Of a DNA stretch of 39,217 nt, positions 24,363 through 32,847 are shown piece by piece; positions within the stretch are counted from its first letter, which is position 1, and each line of letters begins with the position of its first letter. The translations under genes and the position numbers were made by a program. Source of the stretch: JANYJJ01 sp038241115 (GTDB taxonomy: Bacteria; Pseudomonadota; Gammaproteobacteria; Burkholderiales; Burkholderiaceae_C); assembly GCA_038241115.1 (NCBI GenBank), contig JBBRGA010000013.1:1-39217 (forward strand), given 5' to 3'. Below the pieces are notes generated by a model. The model did not search any database. It was not told the DNA's origin and saw nothing but the letters and a program-made list of their open reading frames with translations.

Positions 24363-24983
24363 TTAACGATTAAAAAAATACAAAGCCGCGAGAACCACGA
24401 GCGCGCCGACGACATACCAAATGGTGTTGTTGCCAGGCGACTTGGTTTGCTCAGTTGACGCACTGGATGTGGTCGCATCATGGGTTGCTGAGTCGGTTGC
24501 CAATGCCGCCGCCGCAGCCGCATCGGCAGCAATTTGAGGATTCAGCGCCAACAGTCGCGCCTCGAACGCTTTGAAAAAATCATCGGTGATCTTGCCCGCC
24601 GCTGCGTCAATCAATCGCGAGCCAACCTGCGCCATCTTGCCGCCCACTTGCGCTCGCGCCGTGTACTTGAGCAGAGTCTGGGCGCCCTGTTCGCTGAGCG
24701 ACACATCGGCCGAGCCCTTGCCGAAACCCGCCACACCGCCCTGCCCATCGAAGTTGATGGTGTAGCTGTTGGGCGCGGCAATGTTGGTCATTTGCAAATT
24801 GCCTTTGAAGCGCGCGCTGACCGGTCCCACCCGCAAGGCCACCACGGCCGCAAACGCATCAGGCCCGGTGCTGTCAAGTGACTCGCAACCCGCGATACAA
24901 GACTTCAAAACAGCGGGGTCGTTCAATGCGGCCCAGGTGTCGGGTCTGGACGCGGGGATGATTCTTTCGCCTACGAGTTCCAT
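24363..24983 (-). CDS. coxG: CoxG-like SRPBCC protein with C-terminal membrane anchor
   Basis: 206-residue protein: an SRPBCC/CoxG lipid-binding domain (about 1-145) starting MELVGERIIPASRPDTWAAL with LKSCIAGCESL, then an Ala/Thr/Ser-rich linker, and one transmembrane helix at the very C-terminus (IWYVVGALVVLAALYFF). CoxG proteins accompany CO-dehydrogenase-like enzymes; the mycobacterial one has been reported to bind menaquinone and connect the enzyme to the membrane. The tail anchor here fits such a role. It lies 15 nt after coxE and 29 nt before xdhC. Confidence 0.88.
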   Translation of the reverse strand: MELVGERIIPASRPDTWAALNDPAVLKSCIAGCESLDSTGPDAFAAVVALRVGPVSARFKGNLQMTNIAAPNSYTINFDGQGGVAGFGKGSADVSLSEQGAQTLLKYTARAQVGGKMAQVGSRLIDAAAGKITDDFFKAFEARLLALNPQIAADAAAAAALATDSATHDATTSSASTEQTKSPGNNTIWYVVGALVVLAALYFFNR

Positions 24984-24998
24984 GAGGATTCCAAAAGT

Positions 24999-26270
24999 TC
25001 AGTGAGATTTAAGCGGTGAGTTTGCGCCCAAAGGGCGACGCAACGGATGCCCCAAGGGATGCCGCAAGGCTTTGGCCAAATCGGCCAAACTGGCGAGGTT
25101 GTGAACCGGCAGCATGCGATCGACGTGCGGCAGCAATGCACGGACTCCGGCGGCCTTGGGTGCAAAGCCGTCAAAGCGCAACAAAGGGTTGAGCCAGACA
25201 AGCTGGTGCGCCATGCGTTGCAGGCGGGCAGCGGCTTGTGCAAGTTGACCGTTTTCGTCGCGGTCCAAGCCGTCGGTGAGCAACAACACCGCCGCATTGC
25301 CGCCCAGCATGCGGCGCGCCCAATGTTGGTTGAACGCTTCCAGGCTGGACGCAATGCGCGTACCGCCCTTCCAGTCGTGCACCTGCTGGTCAGCTTGCGC
25401 AAGCGCCACATCTGGATCGCGATTTTTGAGGCAGCGAGTGATGTTTGTCAGGCGCGTGCCAAAGGTCAACGTTTGCACGTTGGGGTGACGCCGAGTGAGG
25501 CCGTGTACGTAGTGCAGGAACAAGCGCGAATACCGGTCCATCGAGCCCGAAATGTCCATCAACACAACCAATGGCGGTAGTTCGAAACGCGGCTGACTGT
25601 AGGCCGCCTGGAGAGACAACGCAGAGCGCGCCGAACCCAACATCGTGGCGCGCAGATCGATGCTGCCGCGTGCTGATGGCGCATGGCGACGACGCATCAC
25701 CGGCGCAATGGGCATTTCCATATGTTCGGCCAGTTTCTTAGCTTGCTCGAACTCGGAGGTTGTCATGCTCTCAAAGTCGGCGCTTTGAAGCCGTTCGCTG
25801 TCGCTGAAGGTGAAGCTGGCTTCGAACTTCACTTCTTCTTTGGCTGTTTGAGGTGCAGGAGTTGGCGGCTCGACGGCACGCGGTGCGCTCAGCGCTTCTT
25901 GCAACCGATTGGCACGCTTGGGTTGGTGCTTCTCGCCTCGCCCGCTAATTTTGGGCAGCAGCGCATACATCATTTGTTCGAGCAATTTCGGGTCTCGCCA
26001 GAAGGTGGCAAACGCCGCGTCAAAGATGGTTTGCTGTTCGTGCTTGTCGAGCAGCACAGCCGACAGCGCGGCGTGCACGTCACTGCGATGGTTCAGCCCA
26101 ACGGCTTCAATCGCGGCCACTGCCTGCAAGATGCGGTCCGGTCCCACCGACATGCCTGCATGTCGCAGCACCCGACCAAAGTGAACGATGTTTTCGAGGA
26201 TGTAGGTTGGTTGATGCGTGTGGAGGTGGTCGGGCTGCTTCGGCTCAGAAAGCGCTTCAAACATCATCAA
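24999..26270 (-). CDS. coxE: CoxE-like VWA-domain protein
   Basis: 423-residue protein with a C-terminal von Willebrand A domain carrying the metal-ion-dependent adhesion motif DISGSM (239-244), a GGTRI threonine motif and LTDGLDRDE. The N-terminal half is helical, with an LRHAGMSVGPDRI segment typical of CoxE. CoxE works with the MoxR-type ATPase CoxD to mature the metal centre of CO dehydrogenase in Oligotropha; the same pairing is seen here, with a four-base overlap between the two genes. The Pro/Ala-rich linker at about 128-145 is expected. The start has three consecutive ATG codons; the first is annotated. Confidence 0.9.
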   Translation of the reverse strand: MMMFEALSEPKQPDHLHTHQPTYILENIVHFGRVLRHAGMSVGPDRILQAVAAIEAVGLNHRSDVHAALSAVLLDKHEQQTIFDAAFATFWRDPKLLEQMMYALLPKISGRGEKHQPKRANRLQEALSAPRAVEPPTPAPQTAKEEVKFEASFTFSDSERLQSADFESMTTSEFEQAKKLAEHMEMPIAPVMRRRHAPSARGSIDLRATMLGSARSALSLQAAYSQPRFELPPLVVLMDISGSMDRYSRLFLHYVHGLTRRHPNVQTLTFGTRLTNITRCLKNRDPDVALAQADQQVHDWKGGTRIASSLEAFNQHWARRMLGGNAAVLLLTDGLDRDENGQLAQAAARLQRMAHQLVWLNPLLRFDGFAPKAAGVRALLPHVDRMLPVHNLASLADLAKALRHPLGHPLRRPLGANSPLKSH

Positions 26271-27202
26271 TCCAGCAAAGCGCGAGCGCGGAGCTCGTCC
26301 AGCAACTTGCCGGTATCGCCGTTTTGCATACGCACGATGTCATCTTGGTGTTTCAGCAGCACGCCCAGCGTGTCATGCACCGTCGACGGATCAAGCGCCA
26401 TGGCGTTCAGCGCAACCAATGCATTGGTCCAATCTATCGTCTCCGCCACGCCTGGCGACTTGAACAAATCCAATGTGCGCATGCGGTGCACAAACTCGAC
26501 CACTTGAATGCTGAGACGTTCTGAAGCGCCGGGCGCTTTCAAACGCACGATGTGCAACTCTCGTTGCACATCGGGGAAGCCCACCCAGTGATAAAGACAA
26601 CGTCGCTTCAACGCGTCATGAACTTCACGGGTGCGGTTGCTGGTGATCAGTGTGATGGGGGCCGCCACGGCTCGGATGGTGCCCAACTCAGGAACTGTGA
26701 GCTGGTTTTCGGCGAGAACTTCCAACAAAAAGGCGTCGAAGGGTTCGTCGGCGCGGTCGAGTTCATCGATCAACAGCACCGGCGACACAGGCTGCGACAA
26801 AGCCGCAAGCAGAGGCCGCTCGATGAGCATGTCGCGCGCATAAAGGTTCTTCACCAGACGATTGCGGTCTGTGTCATGTACCGCTTCGGCCAGCCGAATT
26901 TCGATCATTTGACGCGCCACATTCCACTCGTAGGCGGTCTGCGCGACGTCCAATCCTTCGTAGCACTGAACGCGCAACAAGGCGGTATTGAGACTGCGCG
27001 CCAAAACTTTGGCCAGTTCGGTTTTGCCGACTCCCGGCTCACCTTCCAAAAACAGAGGGCGCTGTAATTTCAGCGCCAGGAAGATGGAAGTGGCCAAAGA
27101 CCGATCACACAAGTACTGCTCGGTTGCGAGCAGACTGATAACCGCGTCGACGCTGTCAGGCAGCGCAAGAGCGCCCGGCTGCGCTGTGGTCGCAGAGACC
27201 AT
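26267..27202 (-). CDS. coxD: MoxR-family AAA+ ATPase, CoxD-like
   Basis: 311-residue AAA+ ATPase of the MoxR group that remodels protein partners during enzyme maturation. From the ATG at 27202: Walker A GEPGVGKTE (54-62), Walker B with sensor region LLIDELDRADEPFDAFLLEVL, and a later ITSNRTREVHDALKRRC with the arginine finger. A TTG five codons upstream (27217) would overlap the coxM stop by four bases, which fits the overlaps elsewhere in the operon, so the start is open. Together with the VWA protein it forms the usual MoxR-VWA pair. Confidence 0.92.
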   Translation of the reverse strand: MVSATTAQPGALALPDSVDAVISLLATEQYLCDRSLATSIFLALKLQRPLFLEGEPGVGKTELAKVLARSLNTALLRVQCYEGLDVAQTAYEWNVARQMIEIRLAEAVHDTDRNRLVKNLYARDMLIERPLLAALSQPVSPVLLIDELDRADEPFDAFLLEVLAENQLTVPELGTIRAVAAPITLITSNRTREVHDALKRRCLYHWVGFPDVQRELHIVRLKAPGASERLSIQVVEFVHRMRTLDLFKSPGVAETIDWTNALVALNAMALDPSTVHDTLGVLLKHQDDIVRMQNGDTGKLLDELRARALLD

Positions 27203-27213
27203 CAGCGCGCCGC

Positions 27214-28008
27214 TCAACGAGACAGCGCAGCCGTCACCGCGCGCTGCGTCATCACCGTGATCATGGCAGCGCGGTATGCAGGTGAACCATGCATGTCGCC
27301 GTTGATACCGTCCACAGGGACCACCACAGCTTTGGCGGCGGCTGCGGTGAAACTGGCAGTCAGCGCATCTTCCATGGCCTTGACCCGGAAAACACAGCTT
27401 TTGGCACCTGTGACCGCCAAGCGGACGCCGCCGGCTCCGTGGCTCAAGAAAATTCCCACCAACGCGAAGCGCGATGCCGCCTGCTTGTACTTGATGTAGG
27501 CCGAATACTTGGGAATCGGAAAGCTCACCGCGGTGATGAGTTCGCCCGGTTGCAGCGCGGTTTCATAAAGGCCAGTAAAAAACACATCGGCCTCAATCGT
27601 TCTGCGGTCGGTGTGAACGGTAGCGCCGAGGCCTAGCAGCGCGGCTGGGTAACAAGCGGCCGGATCCGAATTTGCTACCGAACCGCCAATGGTGCCCATG
27701 TTGCGAACCATCTGGTCACCGATGCCGGCTGCCAAATCTGCCAAGCCGGGGATGGCTTTTCTGACTTCAGCTGAGGCAGCCACGGCGGCATGCGAGGTCA
27801 TGGCACCAATGGTGACCGTGGTTGCATCCACCTTGATGCCTTTGAGGTCGGCCATCGCCGACAAGTCCACCAAGCGTTCGCTGCTTGAGAGACGCAGCTT
27901 CATGGCCTGGATCAAACTTTGGCCGCCAGCCAGATAACGACCGTCGTTGCCTAGACCGCCGACTGCAGCCGCGCGGGTTTCAGGGCGTTGGTAATCGAAT
28001 GCATACAT
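27214..28008 (-). CDS. coxM: Molybdenum hydroxylase, FAD-binding medium subunit (CoxM type)
   Basis: 264-residue flavoprotein subunit that passes electrons from the iron-sulfur subunit to an acceptor. The two FAD loops are present: YLAGGQSLIQAMKLRL (25-40) and NMGTIGGSVANSDPA (103-117). Length and the C-terminal CO-dehydrogenase flavoprotein domain are as expected. AAGGA lies seven nt before the ATG. The order S-L-M within the operon is that of form II (BMS-type) enzymes rather than the M-S-L order of true carboxydotrophs. Confidence 0.94.
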   Translation of the reverse strand: MYAFDYQRPETRAAAVGGLGNDGRYLAGGQSLIQAMKLRLSSSERLVDLSAMADLKGIKVDATTVTIGAMTSHAAVAASAEVRKAIPGLADLAAGIGDQMVRNMGTIGGSVANSDPAACYPAALLGLGATVHTDRRTIEADVFFTGLYETALQPGELITAVSFPIPKYSAYIKYKQAASRFALVGIFLSHGAGGVRLAVTGAKSCVFRVKAMEDALTASFTAAAAKAVVVPVDGINGDMHGSPAYRAAMITVMTQRAVTAALSR

Positions 28009-28062
28009 GGTGATGTCCTTTGCCTAGCTGTTCAATGAAGTCTGATCGGTGAACTCAGAGGG

Positions 28063-30429
28063 TCAAGCGATGTGGTTGGCAGCGCGCCAGACACGCTCGG
28101 CCGTGGCCGGCATGGCGATGTCGCGTACACCCAATGCGTCGGTCAGCGCGTTCATGAATGCAGGCGGTGAGCCGATGGCACCGGCCTCGCCGCAACCCTT
28201 GACGCCCAGCGGGTTGTGGGTGCAAGGTGTGATGGTGTGGTCAACCGTGAAGTTGGGCAAATCATCCGCCCGTGGCATGGTGTAGTCCATGAACGAACCC
28301 GTCAGCAACTGGCCCGATTCCACGTCGTAAGAACAACCTTCCATCATGGCTTGTCCCAAACCTTGCGCAATGCCGCCGTGGACTTGGCCCGACACGATCA
28401 TTGGATTGATGATGTTGCCGAAGTCGTCTACCGCGATAAAGCTGCACACCGTGGTTTTGCCTGTTTCAGGGTCAACTTCCACCTCACAAATGTGCGTACC
28501 TGCGGGGTAGGTGAAGTTGGTGGGATCGTAAAACGCGTTTTCGTTCAGGCCGGGCTCCAGCTTGTCGAGCGGATAGTTGTGCGGCACGTAGGCGGTGAGT
28601 GACACGGTACCGAAAGGCACTTTCTTGTCGGTACCGGCAACACGGAATTCGCCATTTTCGAATTCGATGTCGGTGTCTGCAGCTTCCAGCAGGTGAGCTG
28701 CGATTTTTTTGCCTTTGGCGATGATTTTGTCCACCGCCTTGACGATAGCGGTACCGCCCACGCTGAGTGAGCGGCTGCCGTAGGTGCCCATACCGAACGG
28801 CACGCGTCCGGTGTCACCGTGGACAATCTCGATGTTCTCGACGGGTATGCCCAGTTTGGCCGCGACGATCTGCGCGAAGGTCGTTTCATGTCCTTGACCG
28901 TGGCTGTGTGAACCGGTGAATACGGTGACGGTACCGGTGGGGTGTACCCGAACTTCGCCCGCCTCAAACAAACCGGCGCGTGCGCCCAATGCACCGGCGA
29001 TGTTGCTGGGTGCCAAACCGCAAGCTTCGATGTAGCAGCTGTAGCCGATACCGCGCAATTTGCCGTTTGCAGCCGACGCCGCCTTGCGGGCCGCGAAGCC
29101 CGCTACATCGGCAATGGCCATGCCTTTGTCGAGGTGGGCGTTGAAGTCGCCAGTGTCGTAAGTCAAGCCCACGGGCGTGGCGTAAGGAAACTGCGTAATG
29201 AAGTTTTGACGGCGCAGCGCGGTCGGGTCCATCTTCATTTCGCGCGCGGCTGTTTCAACAATTCGCTCGACCAGGTAGGTGGCCTCTGGACGACCCGCGC
29301 CGCGGTACGCATCGACCGGCGCGGTGTTGGTGAACACGGCCTTGACTTCGGCGTAGATGGCGGGTGTTTTGTACTGGCCTGCCAGCAAGGTGGCGTAAAG
29401 GATGGTCGGAACGCTGGAGGCAAACGTGCTGAGGTAAGCGCCCATGTTGGCGATGGTTTTTACGCGCAGCGCCAAAAAGTTGCCCTGAGCGTCCATGGCC
29501 AATTCGGCAGTGCTGGAGTGGTCGCGGCCGTGTGCGTCAGTCAGGAAAGATTCGCTGCGCTCTGCCGTCCATTTGATTGGGCGACCAACCTTCTTGCTGG
29601 CCCAAACCATGGCGGTCTCTTCAGCGTACAGAAAAATCTTGGAGCCAAAACCGCCGCCAACGTCCGGCGCAATCACGCGCACTTTCGACTCTGGAAGGCC
29701 CAACACAAAGGCACACATCAGCAGACGCTCGACGTGCGGATTTTGGTTGGACACGTACAAGGTATAGCTTTCGTCGTGGCGCGTGTACACCGCGTTGGCA
29801 GCACGCGGCTCCATGGCGTTTGGAATAAGACGGTTGTTGGCAAAGTCCAGGCGCGTCACGTGATGCGCTTTGGCGAATGCGGCGTCTACCGCCGCTTTGT
29901 CGCCGTGGCCCCAGTCGTAGCAGACGTTGTCGGTGACTTCGTCGTGCACGCTCGATCCAAAACCGTCGGCCTTGGTGATGTCGATCACAGGCGTCAGCTC
30001 TTCATACTCAACCTCGATCAGCTCGCAGGCGTCTTTGGCCTGCAAGGTGCTCTCTGCCACCACCATCGCGACCTGGTCGCCGACGTGGCGCACCTTGCCT
30101 TGGGCCAACACGGGGTGCGCTGGCTCCTTCATTGGCGTGCCGTCTTTCGAGTGGATCAACCAGCCGCACGGCAGGCCGCCAACCTTGGCTTCGGCCAAAT
30201 CGGCACCCACAAAAATTTGCACCACACCCTCAGCAGCTTTGGCCTTGGTCAGATCAATGGACTTGATGCGGGCGTGCGCATAGGGCGAGCGCAGAAAAAC
30301 GGCGTAGGTTTGACGCGGCATCACCACATCGTCGGTGTACTGCCCTACGCCAGTGAGGAAGCGCTGGTCTTCGCGGCGCAGCAGCGGTTGGCCAATAGGG
30401 CTGACGGGTGGGTTTGACATGTCGGTCAT
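28063..30429 (-). CDS. coxL: Molybdenum hydroxylase large subunit, form II CoxL type
   Basis: 788-residue molybdopterin-binding catalytic subunit of the xanthine oxidase/CO dehydrogenase family. Moco-contact segments are visible: DVGGGFGSKI (256-265), a GSHSHGQGHETTFAQ glutamine loop and the general-base Glu748 in GVKGCGEAGAIGSPP. The active-site loop is AYRGAGR (374-380), the form II signature; form I CO dehydrogenase has AYXCSFR with the Cu-binding Cys, which is missing here. The enzyme is therefore a CODH-like hydroxylase whose substrate is open: an aldehyde, purine, N-heterocycle or perhaps CO at low efficiency. The start at 30429 follows AGGAG. It is 72 nt after coxS. Confidence 0.95.
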   Translation of the reverse strand: MTDMSNPPVSPIGQPLLRREDQRFLTGVGQYTDDVVMPRQTYAVFLRSPYAHARIKSIDLTKAKAAEGVVQIFVGADLAEAKVGGLPCGWLIHSKDGTPMKEPAHPVLAQGKVRHVGDQVAMVVAESTLQAKDACELIEVEYEELTPVIDITKADGFGSSVHDEVTDNVCYDWGHGDKAAVDAAFAKAHHVTRLDFANNRLIPNAMEPRAANAVYTRHDESYTLYVSNQNPHVERLLMCAFVLGLPESKVRVIAPDVGGGFGSKIFLYAEETAMVWASKKVGRPIKWTAERSESFLTDAHGRDHSSTAELAMDAQGNFLALRVKTIANMGAYLSTFASSVPTILYATLLAGQYKTPAIYAEVKAVFTNTAPVDAYRGAGRPEATYLVERIVETAAREMKMDPTALRRQNFITQFPYATPVGLTYDTGDFNAHLDKGMAIADVAGFAARKAASAANGKLRGIGYSCYIEACGLAPSNIAGALGARAGLFEAGEVRVHPTGTVTVFTGSHSHGQGHETTFAQIVAAKLGIPVENIEIVHGDTGRVPFGMGTYGSRSLSVGGTAIVKAVDKIIAKGKKIAAHLLEAADTDIEFENGEFRVAGTDKKVPFGTVSLTAYVPHNYPLDKLEPGLNENAFYDPTNFTYPAGTHICEVEVDPETGKTTVCSFIAVDDFGNIINPMIVSGQVHGGIAQGLGQAMMEGCSYDVESGQLLTGSFMDYTMPRADDLPNFTVDHTITPCTHNPLGVKGCGEAGAIGSPPAFMNALTDALGVRDIAMPATAERVWRAANHIA

Positions 30430-30501
30430 GACGTACTCCTGGATAAAGCGGTGTTGTTTAAGACAATGACTATTTAGCGATAACGTTTACGGAAGCGAGA
30501 T

Positions 30502-30990
30502 TCAGGCAGTGATGTTGGCGGTGGCTGTTTGCCCGGCCTGGCAATGCTGTATGGACTTGACGATGTTCTGGTACCCCGTGCAACGGCAAATGTTGCCCTC
30601 GAGTCCCTCGCGAATTTCAGTTTCGGTGGCCTTGGGTTTGTCTTCCAGCAACTTGATCGCTGACATCACCATGCCAGTGGTGCAAAAACCGCACTGCAAG
30701 CCGTGGCATTCGCGAAACGCGACTTGCATCGGGTGCATGTTCTCGCCCGTGCTCAAGCCTTCGATCGTGGTGACAGTGGCACCTTGCGCCTGCAACGCCA
30801 GCATCGAGCACGACTTGACCGCTTTGCCGTTCATATGCACCGTGCAAGCACCGCACTGGGCGGTATCGCAGCCCACGTGTGTGCCGGTGAGTTGAAGTTC
30901 TTCGCGTATCAGTTGAACCAACAGCGTGCGTGAATCGACGTTGGTTTTGACGGCCTTGCCGTTGACAGTGAGTTGCAAGGGAATGCTCAT
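30502..30990 (-). CDS. coxS: Molybdenum hydroxylase, 2Fe-2S small subunit (CoxS type)
   Basis: 162-residue iron-sulfur subunit, first gene of the hydroxylase operon. The plant-type cluster is held by Cys41, Cys46, Cys49 and Cys61 (GCDTAQCGACTV and SCSML). The second cluster is held by Cys100, Cys103, Cys135 and Cys137 (QCGFCTTGM, NICRCTGYQ). All eight ligands are present. It accepts electrons from the Mo centre and hands them to the FAD subunit. AGGAGCC precedes the ATG. There is no signal peptide, so the enzyme is cytoplasmic. The C-terminal tail after residue 150 is short and variable. Confidence 0.95.
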   Translation of the reverse strand: MSIPLQLTVNGKAVKTNVDSRTLLVQLIREELQLTGTHVGCDTAQCGACTVHMNGKAVKSCSMLALQAQGATVTTIEGLSTGENMHPMQVAFRECHGLQCGFCTTGMVMSAIKLLEDKPKATETEIREGLEGNICRCTGYQNIVKSIQHCQAGQTATANITA

Positions 30991-31294
30991 GGAAGGCTCC
31001 TGAAGGTTGCTCGACGACTCGGCCGCGGCGCGTTGCTAGCGCCACAGCCTGATTTGTGCAGATCGAGAGCTTCGTTCAGTGCAGCGCCGAGGAAAACTCC
31101 AGATTTACCCTAGGAGGAAATGCAATAAGCGAAAGGAACGCTCAACGTGCTAGCCACCTCCGAAACAGCAGGCTCATGACACGCTCGTGACGTCTCGAAA
31201 TAGAACACCGGCGCGTCTGCCGCGCTCAGCCGTCTGGACGAAAGTGCCGAATTTTGCGAAGGAACCGGTCTTACCGCGTTGGAAAGAACAGTTG
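30991..31294. other. 304-nt gap upstream of the Mo-hydroxylase operon
   Basis: This stretch lies between tupA (ends at 31295) and coxS (starts at 30990), both on the minus strand, and should hold the coxS promoter if the operon has its own. I see no convincing sigma-70 or sigma-54 promoter, no ModE-like palindrome, no molybdenum-cofactor riboswitch fold and no intrinsic terminator after tupA. The lack of a terminator leaves readthrough from the tup genes possible. Short reading frames here have no recognisable features. Confidence 0.5.
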
Positions 31295-32140
31295 CTAGCC
31301 GTCGATCTTGAAACTTGCAATCCGCGCTTGACCTTCCTTTGAAACCAGCCAGTTGGCAAAGGTCTGCGCCGATTGGACCTTCACGTGCGCGTGTTTTGCG
31401 GGATTCACAACGATCACACCGTAAGGGTTGAACAAGCGGGGGTCGCCCTGGACCAACACTGTCAAGTTGCCCTTGTTCTTGAAGCTGATCCAGGTGCCGC
31501 GATCTGCCAATGTGTAGCCGTCCAAACTCGACGCCATGTTCAACGCTGCACCCATTCCACAGCCACAGGCTTTGTAGCCCTCGGGTTTGGCCGTTGGCAT
31601 TTCCAGGCCCGCGAAGCTCCAAGCGCGCAGTTCGGCGGCATGGGTGCCGCTTTTGTCAGCGCGCGACACAAAAATCGCGTTGCTGAGCGCCAGCCTTTTT
31701 AGCGACATGACCAGGTCTTTTCCCAGGGCCGCCGCGGGATCCAGCTTGGGCCCCACAAGGACGAAGTCGTTGTGCATCACTGGCCAGCGCTGTAACCCGA
31801 AGCCTTCCGCCACGAATTTTTCCTCGGCAACGGTGTCATGGACAAAGACGGCATCGGCATCGCCGCGACGGCCCATGTCCAAAGCTTGGCCGGTGCCCAG
31901 CGCCACCACCTTGACCTTGATGCCAGTGGCTTGCGTGAAGCTCGGCAACAAATGCGCGAACAGGCCAGACTGATCGGTGGACGTGGTCGACGCTACGATC
32001 ATGAAGCGGTCTTGTCCGCGTTCCTGTGCTTTCTCTTGGGCTTTGTCCTGCCCCATGGCGAGTGGCATGCAAACACTCAACAAGACCGCAGCCAAAACGC
32101 GCTGAAAACCCGCATAAAAGGGTGTCATCTTCAGTTCCAT
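31295..32140 (-). CDS. tupA: Tungstate/molybdate ABC transporter, substrate-binding protein
   Basis: 281-residue periplasmic binding protein with an N-terminal signal peptide (core FQRVLAAVLLSVCMPLAM, cleavage near residue 30), followed by a Gln/Lys/Glu-rich spacer. The mature start MIVASTTSTDQSGLFAHLLPS, with GIKVKVVALGTGQALDMGRRGDAD split over the next 40 residues, is the TupA pattern. The S/T-rich loop after the first strand binds the oxoanion. TupA prefers tungstate; ModA lacks this GTGQAL pattern. The ATG has GGAG five nt upstream and overlaps the ATPase gene by ten bases. Its location directly before a Mo-hydroxylase operon points to metal supply. Confidence 0.92.
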   Translation of the reverse strand: MELKMTPFYAGFQRVLAAVLLSVCMPLAMGQDKAQEKAQERGQDRFMIVASTTSTDQSGLFAHLLPSFTQATGIKVKVVALGTGQALDMGRRGDADAVFVHDTVAEEKFVAEGFGLQRWPVMHNDFVLVGPKLDPAAALGKDLVMSLKRLALSNAIFVSRADKSGTHAAELRAWSFAGLEMPTAKPEGYKACGCGMGAALNMASSLDGYTLADRGTWISFKNKGNLTVLVQGDPRLFNPYGVIVVNPAKHAHVKVQSAQTFANWLVSKEGQARIASFKIDG

Positions 32141-32847
32141 GGAAGCTCCGCATGAAGAAACAAATCGGCCTGCGTCGACTGCCTGGCGCTGAAAAAATCG
32201 CCCGTCGGCAGATCTACCTTGATGGCGCCCGACTCGAGGTAAATAACCCGGCTTGCCAAACGTTTGGCCTGGCCTAAATTGTGGGTGCTCATGACCAAGG
32301 TCATCCCTTCGGCTGCAAAGCTTTGCAGCAAAGACTCGACTTCATTTTTTGCGTAAGGGTCCAGGTTGGCGGTGGGCTCGTCCAAAAACAAAATTTGCGG
32401 CTTCACGGCCCATGCCCGTGCCAAAGCCAGACGTTGTTGTTGTCCGCCTGACAAGGCATGCGCGCTGCGATCGCGCTGGTCGTCCAAACCCACGCGCACC
32501 AAGGCGAGCCTGGCCAGTTCACGTCGCGCAGCGCGCGGCACGCCGGCCAACCAAAGCGCGACGCTCAAATTGTTAAAAACCGAGAGGTGCAGAAAAAACG
32601 GTTTCTGAAACACCATGGCTTGTTTGGCCGCCGATGCGTTGACCTCGCGCTCGCCGCTGTGGGTTAACAAACCGTGCAGCAAGCGCAGCAAGCTCGTCTT
32701 GCCTGAGCCGTTGGATCCCAGCAGCGCTATGAATTCACCTGGATAAACGCTCAGGCTCAGCGGAGCCAAAGCCTGAACTTCACCAAAGCGCACCGCTGCG
32801 TGAAGCAAACGCATCGACTCCAAACGCTCAGCGCGCGTGATGCTCAT
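32131..32847 (-). CDS. tupC: Tungstate/molybdate ABC transporter, ATP-binding protein
   Basis: 238-residue ABC ATPase with Walker A LLGSNGSGKTSLLRL, a Q-loop within AMVFQKPFFLH, signature ALSGGQQQRLALARA, Walker B ILFLDEPTANLD and switch His in STHNLGQAKRLA. It lacks the C-terminal MOP domain of ModC, in keeping with the TupC type. It energises uptake through the permease encoded just upstream, whose stop overlaps this start by four bases. The 10-15 residues before MRLLHAAVRFG are an extension; a second ATG at codon 12 may be the true start. Confidence 0.92.
   Translation of the reverse strand: MSITRAERLESMRLLHAAVRFGEVQALAPLSLSVYPGEFIALLGSNGSGKTSLLRLLHGLLTHSGEREVNASAAKQAMVFQKPFFLHLSVFNNLSVALWLAGVPRAARRELARLALVRVGLDDQRDRSAHALSGGQQQRLALARAWAVKPQILFLDEPTANLDPYAKNEVESLLQSFAAEGMTLVMSTHNLGQAKRLASRVIYLESGAIKVDLPTGDFFSARQSTQADLFLHAELPWN

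Noticed and set aside
28942..30417. Long plus-strand reading frame of 491 codons
   Set aside because: It lies entirely opposite coxL, is very rich in His, Arg and Val as expected for an antisense frame of GC-rich DNA, and has no recognisable domain.
28063..30429. True aerobic CO dehydrogenase (form I)
   Set aside because: The Cu-binding AYXCSFR loop is replaced by AYRGAGR and the gene order is S-L-M.
30991..31294. Molybdenum-cofactor riboswitch ahead of coxS
   Set aside because: I looked for a long leader fold with the conserved Moco-RNA segments and did not find one; the gap looks unstructured by eye.
31110..31622. 170-codon minus-strand frame overlapping the end of tupA
   Set aside because: Out of frame with tupA over most of its length, low-complexity residues and no ribosome-binding site; the tupA frame explains the sequence.
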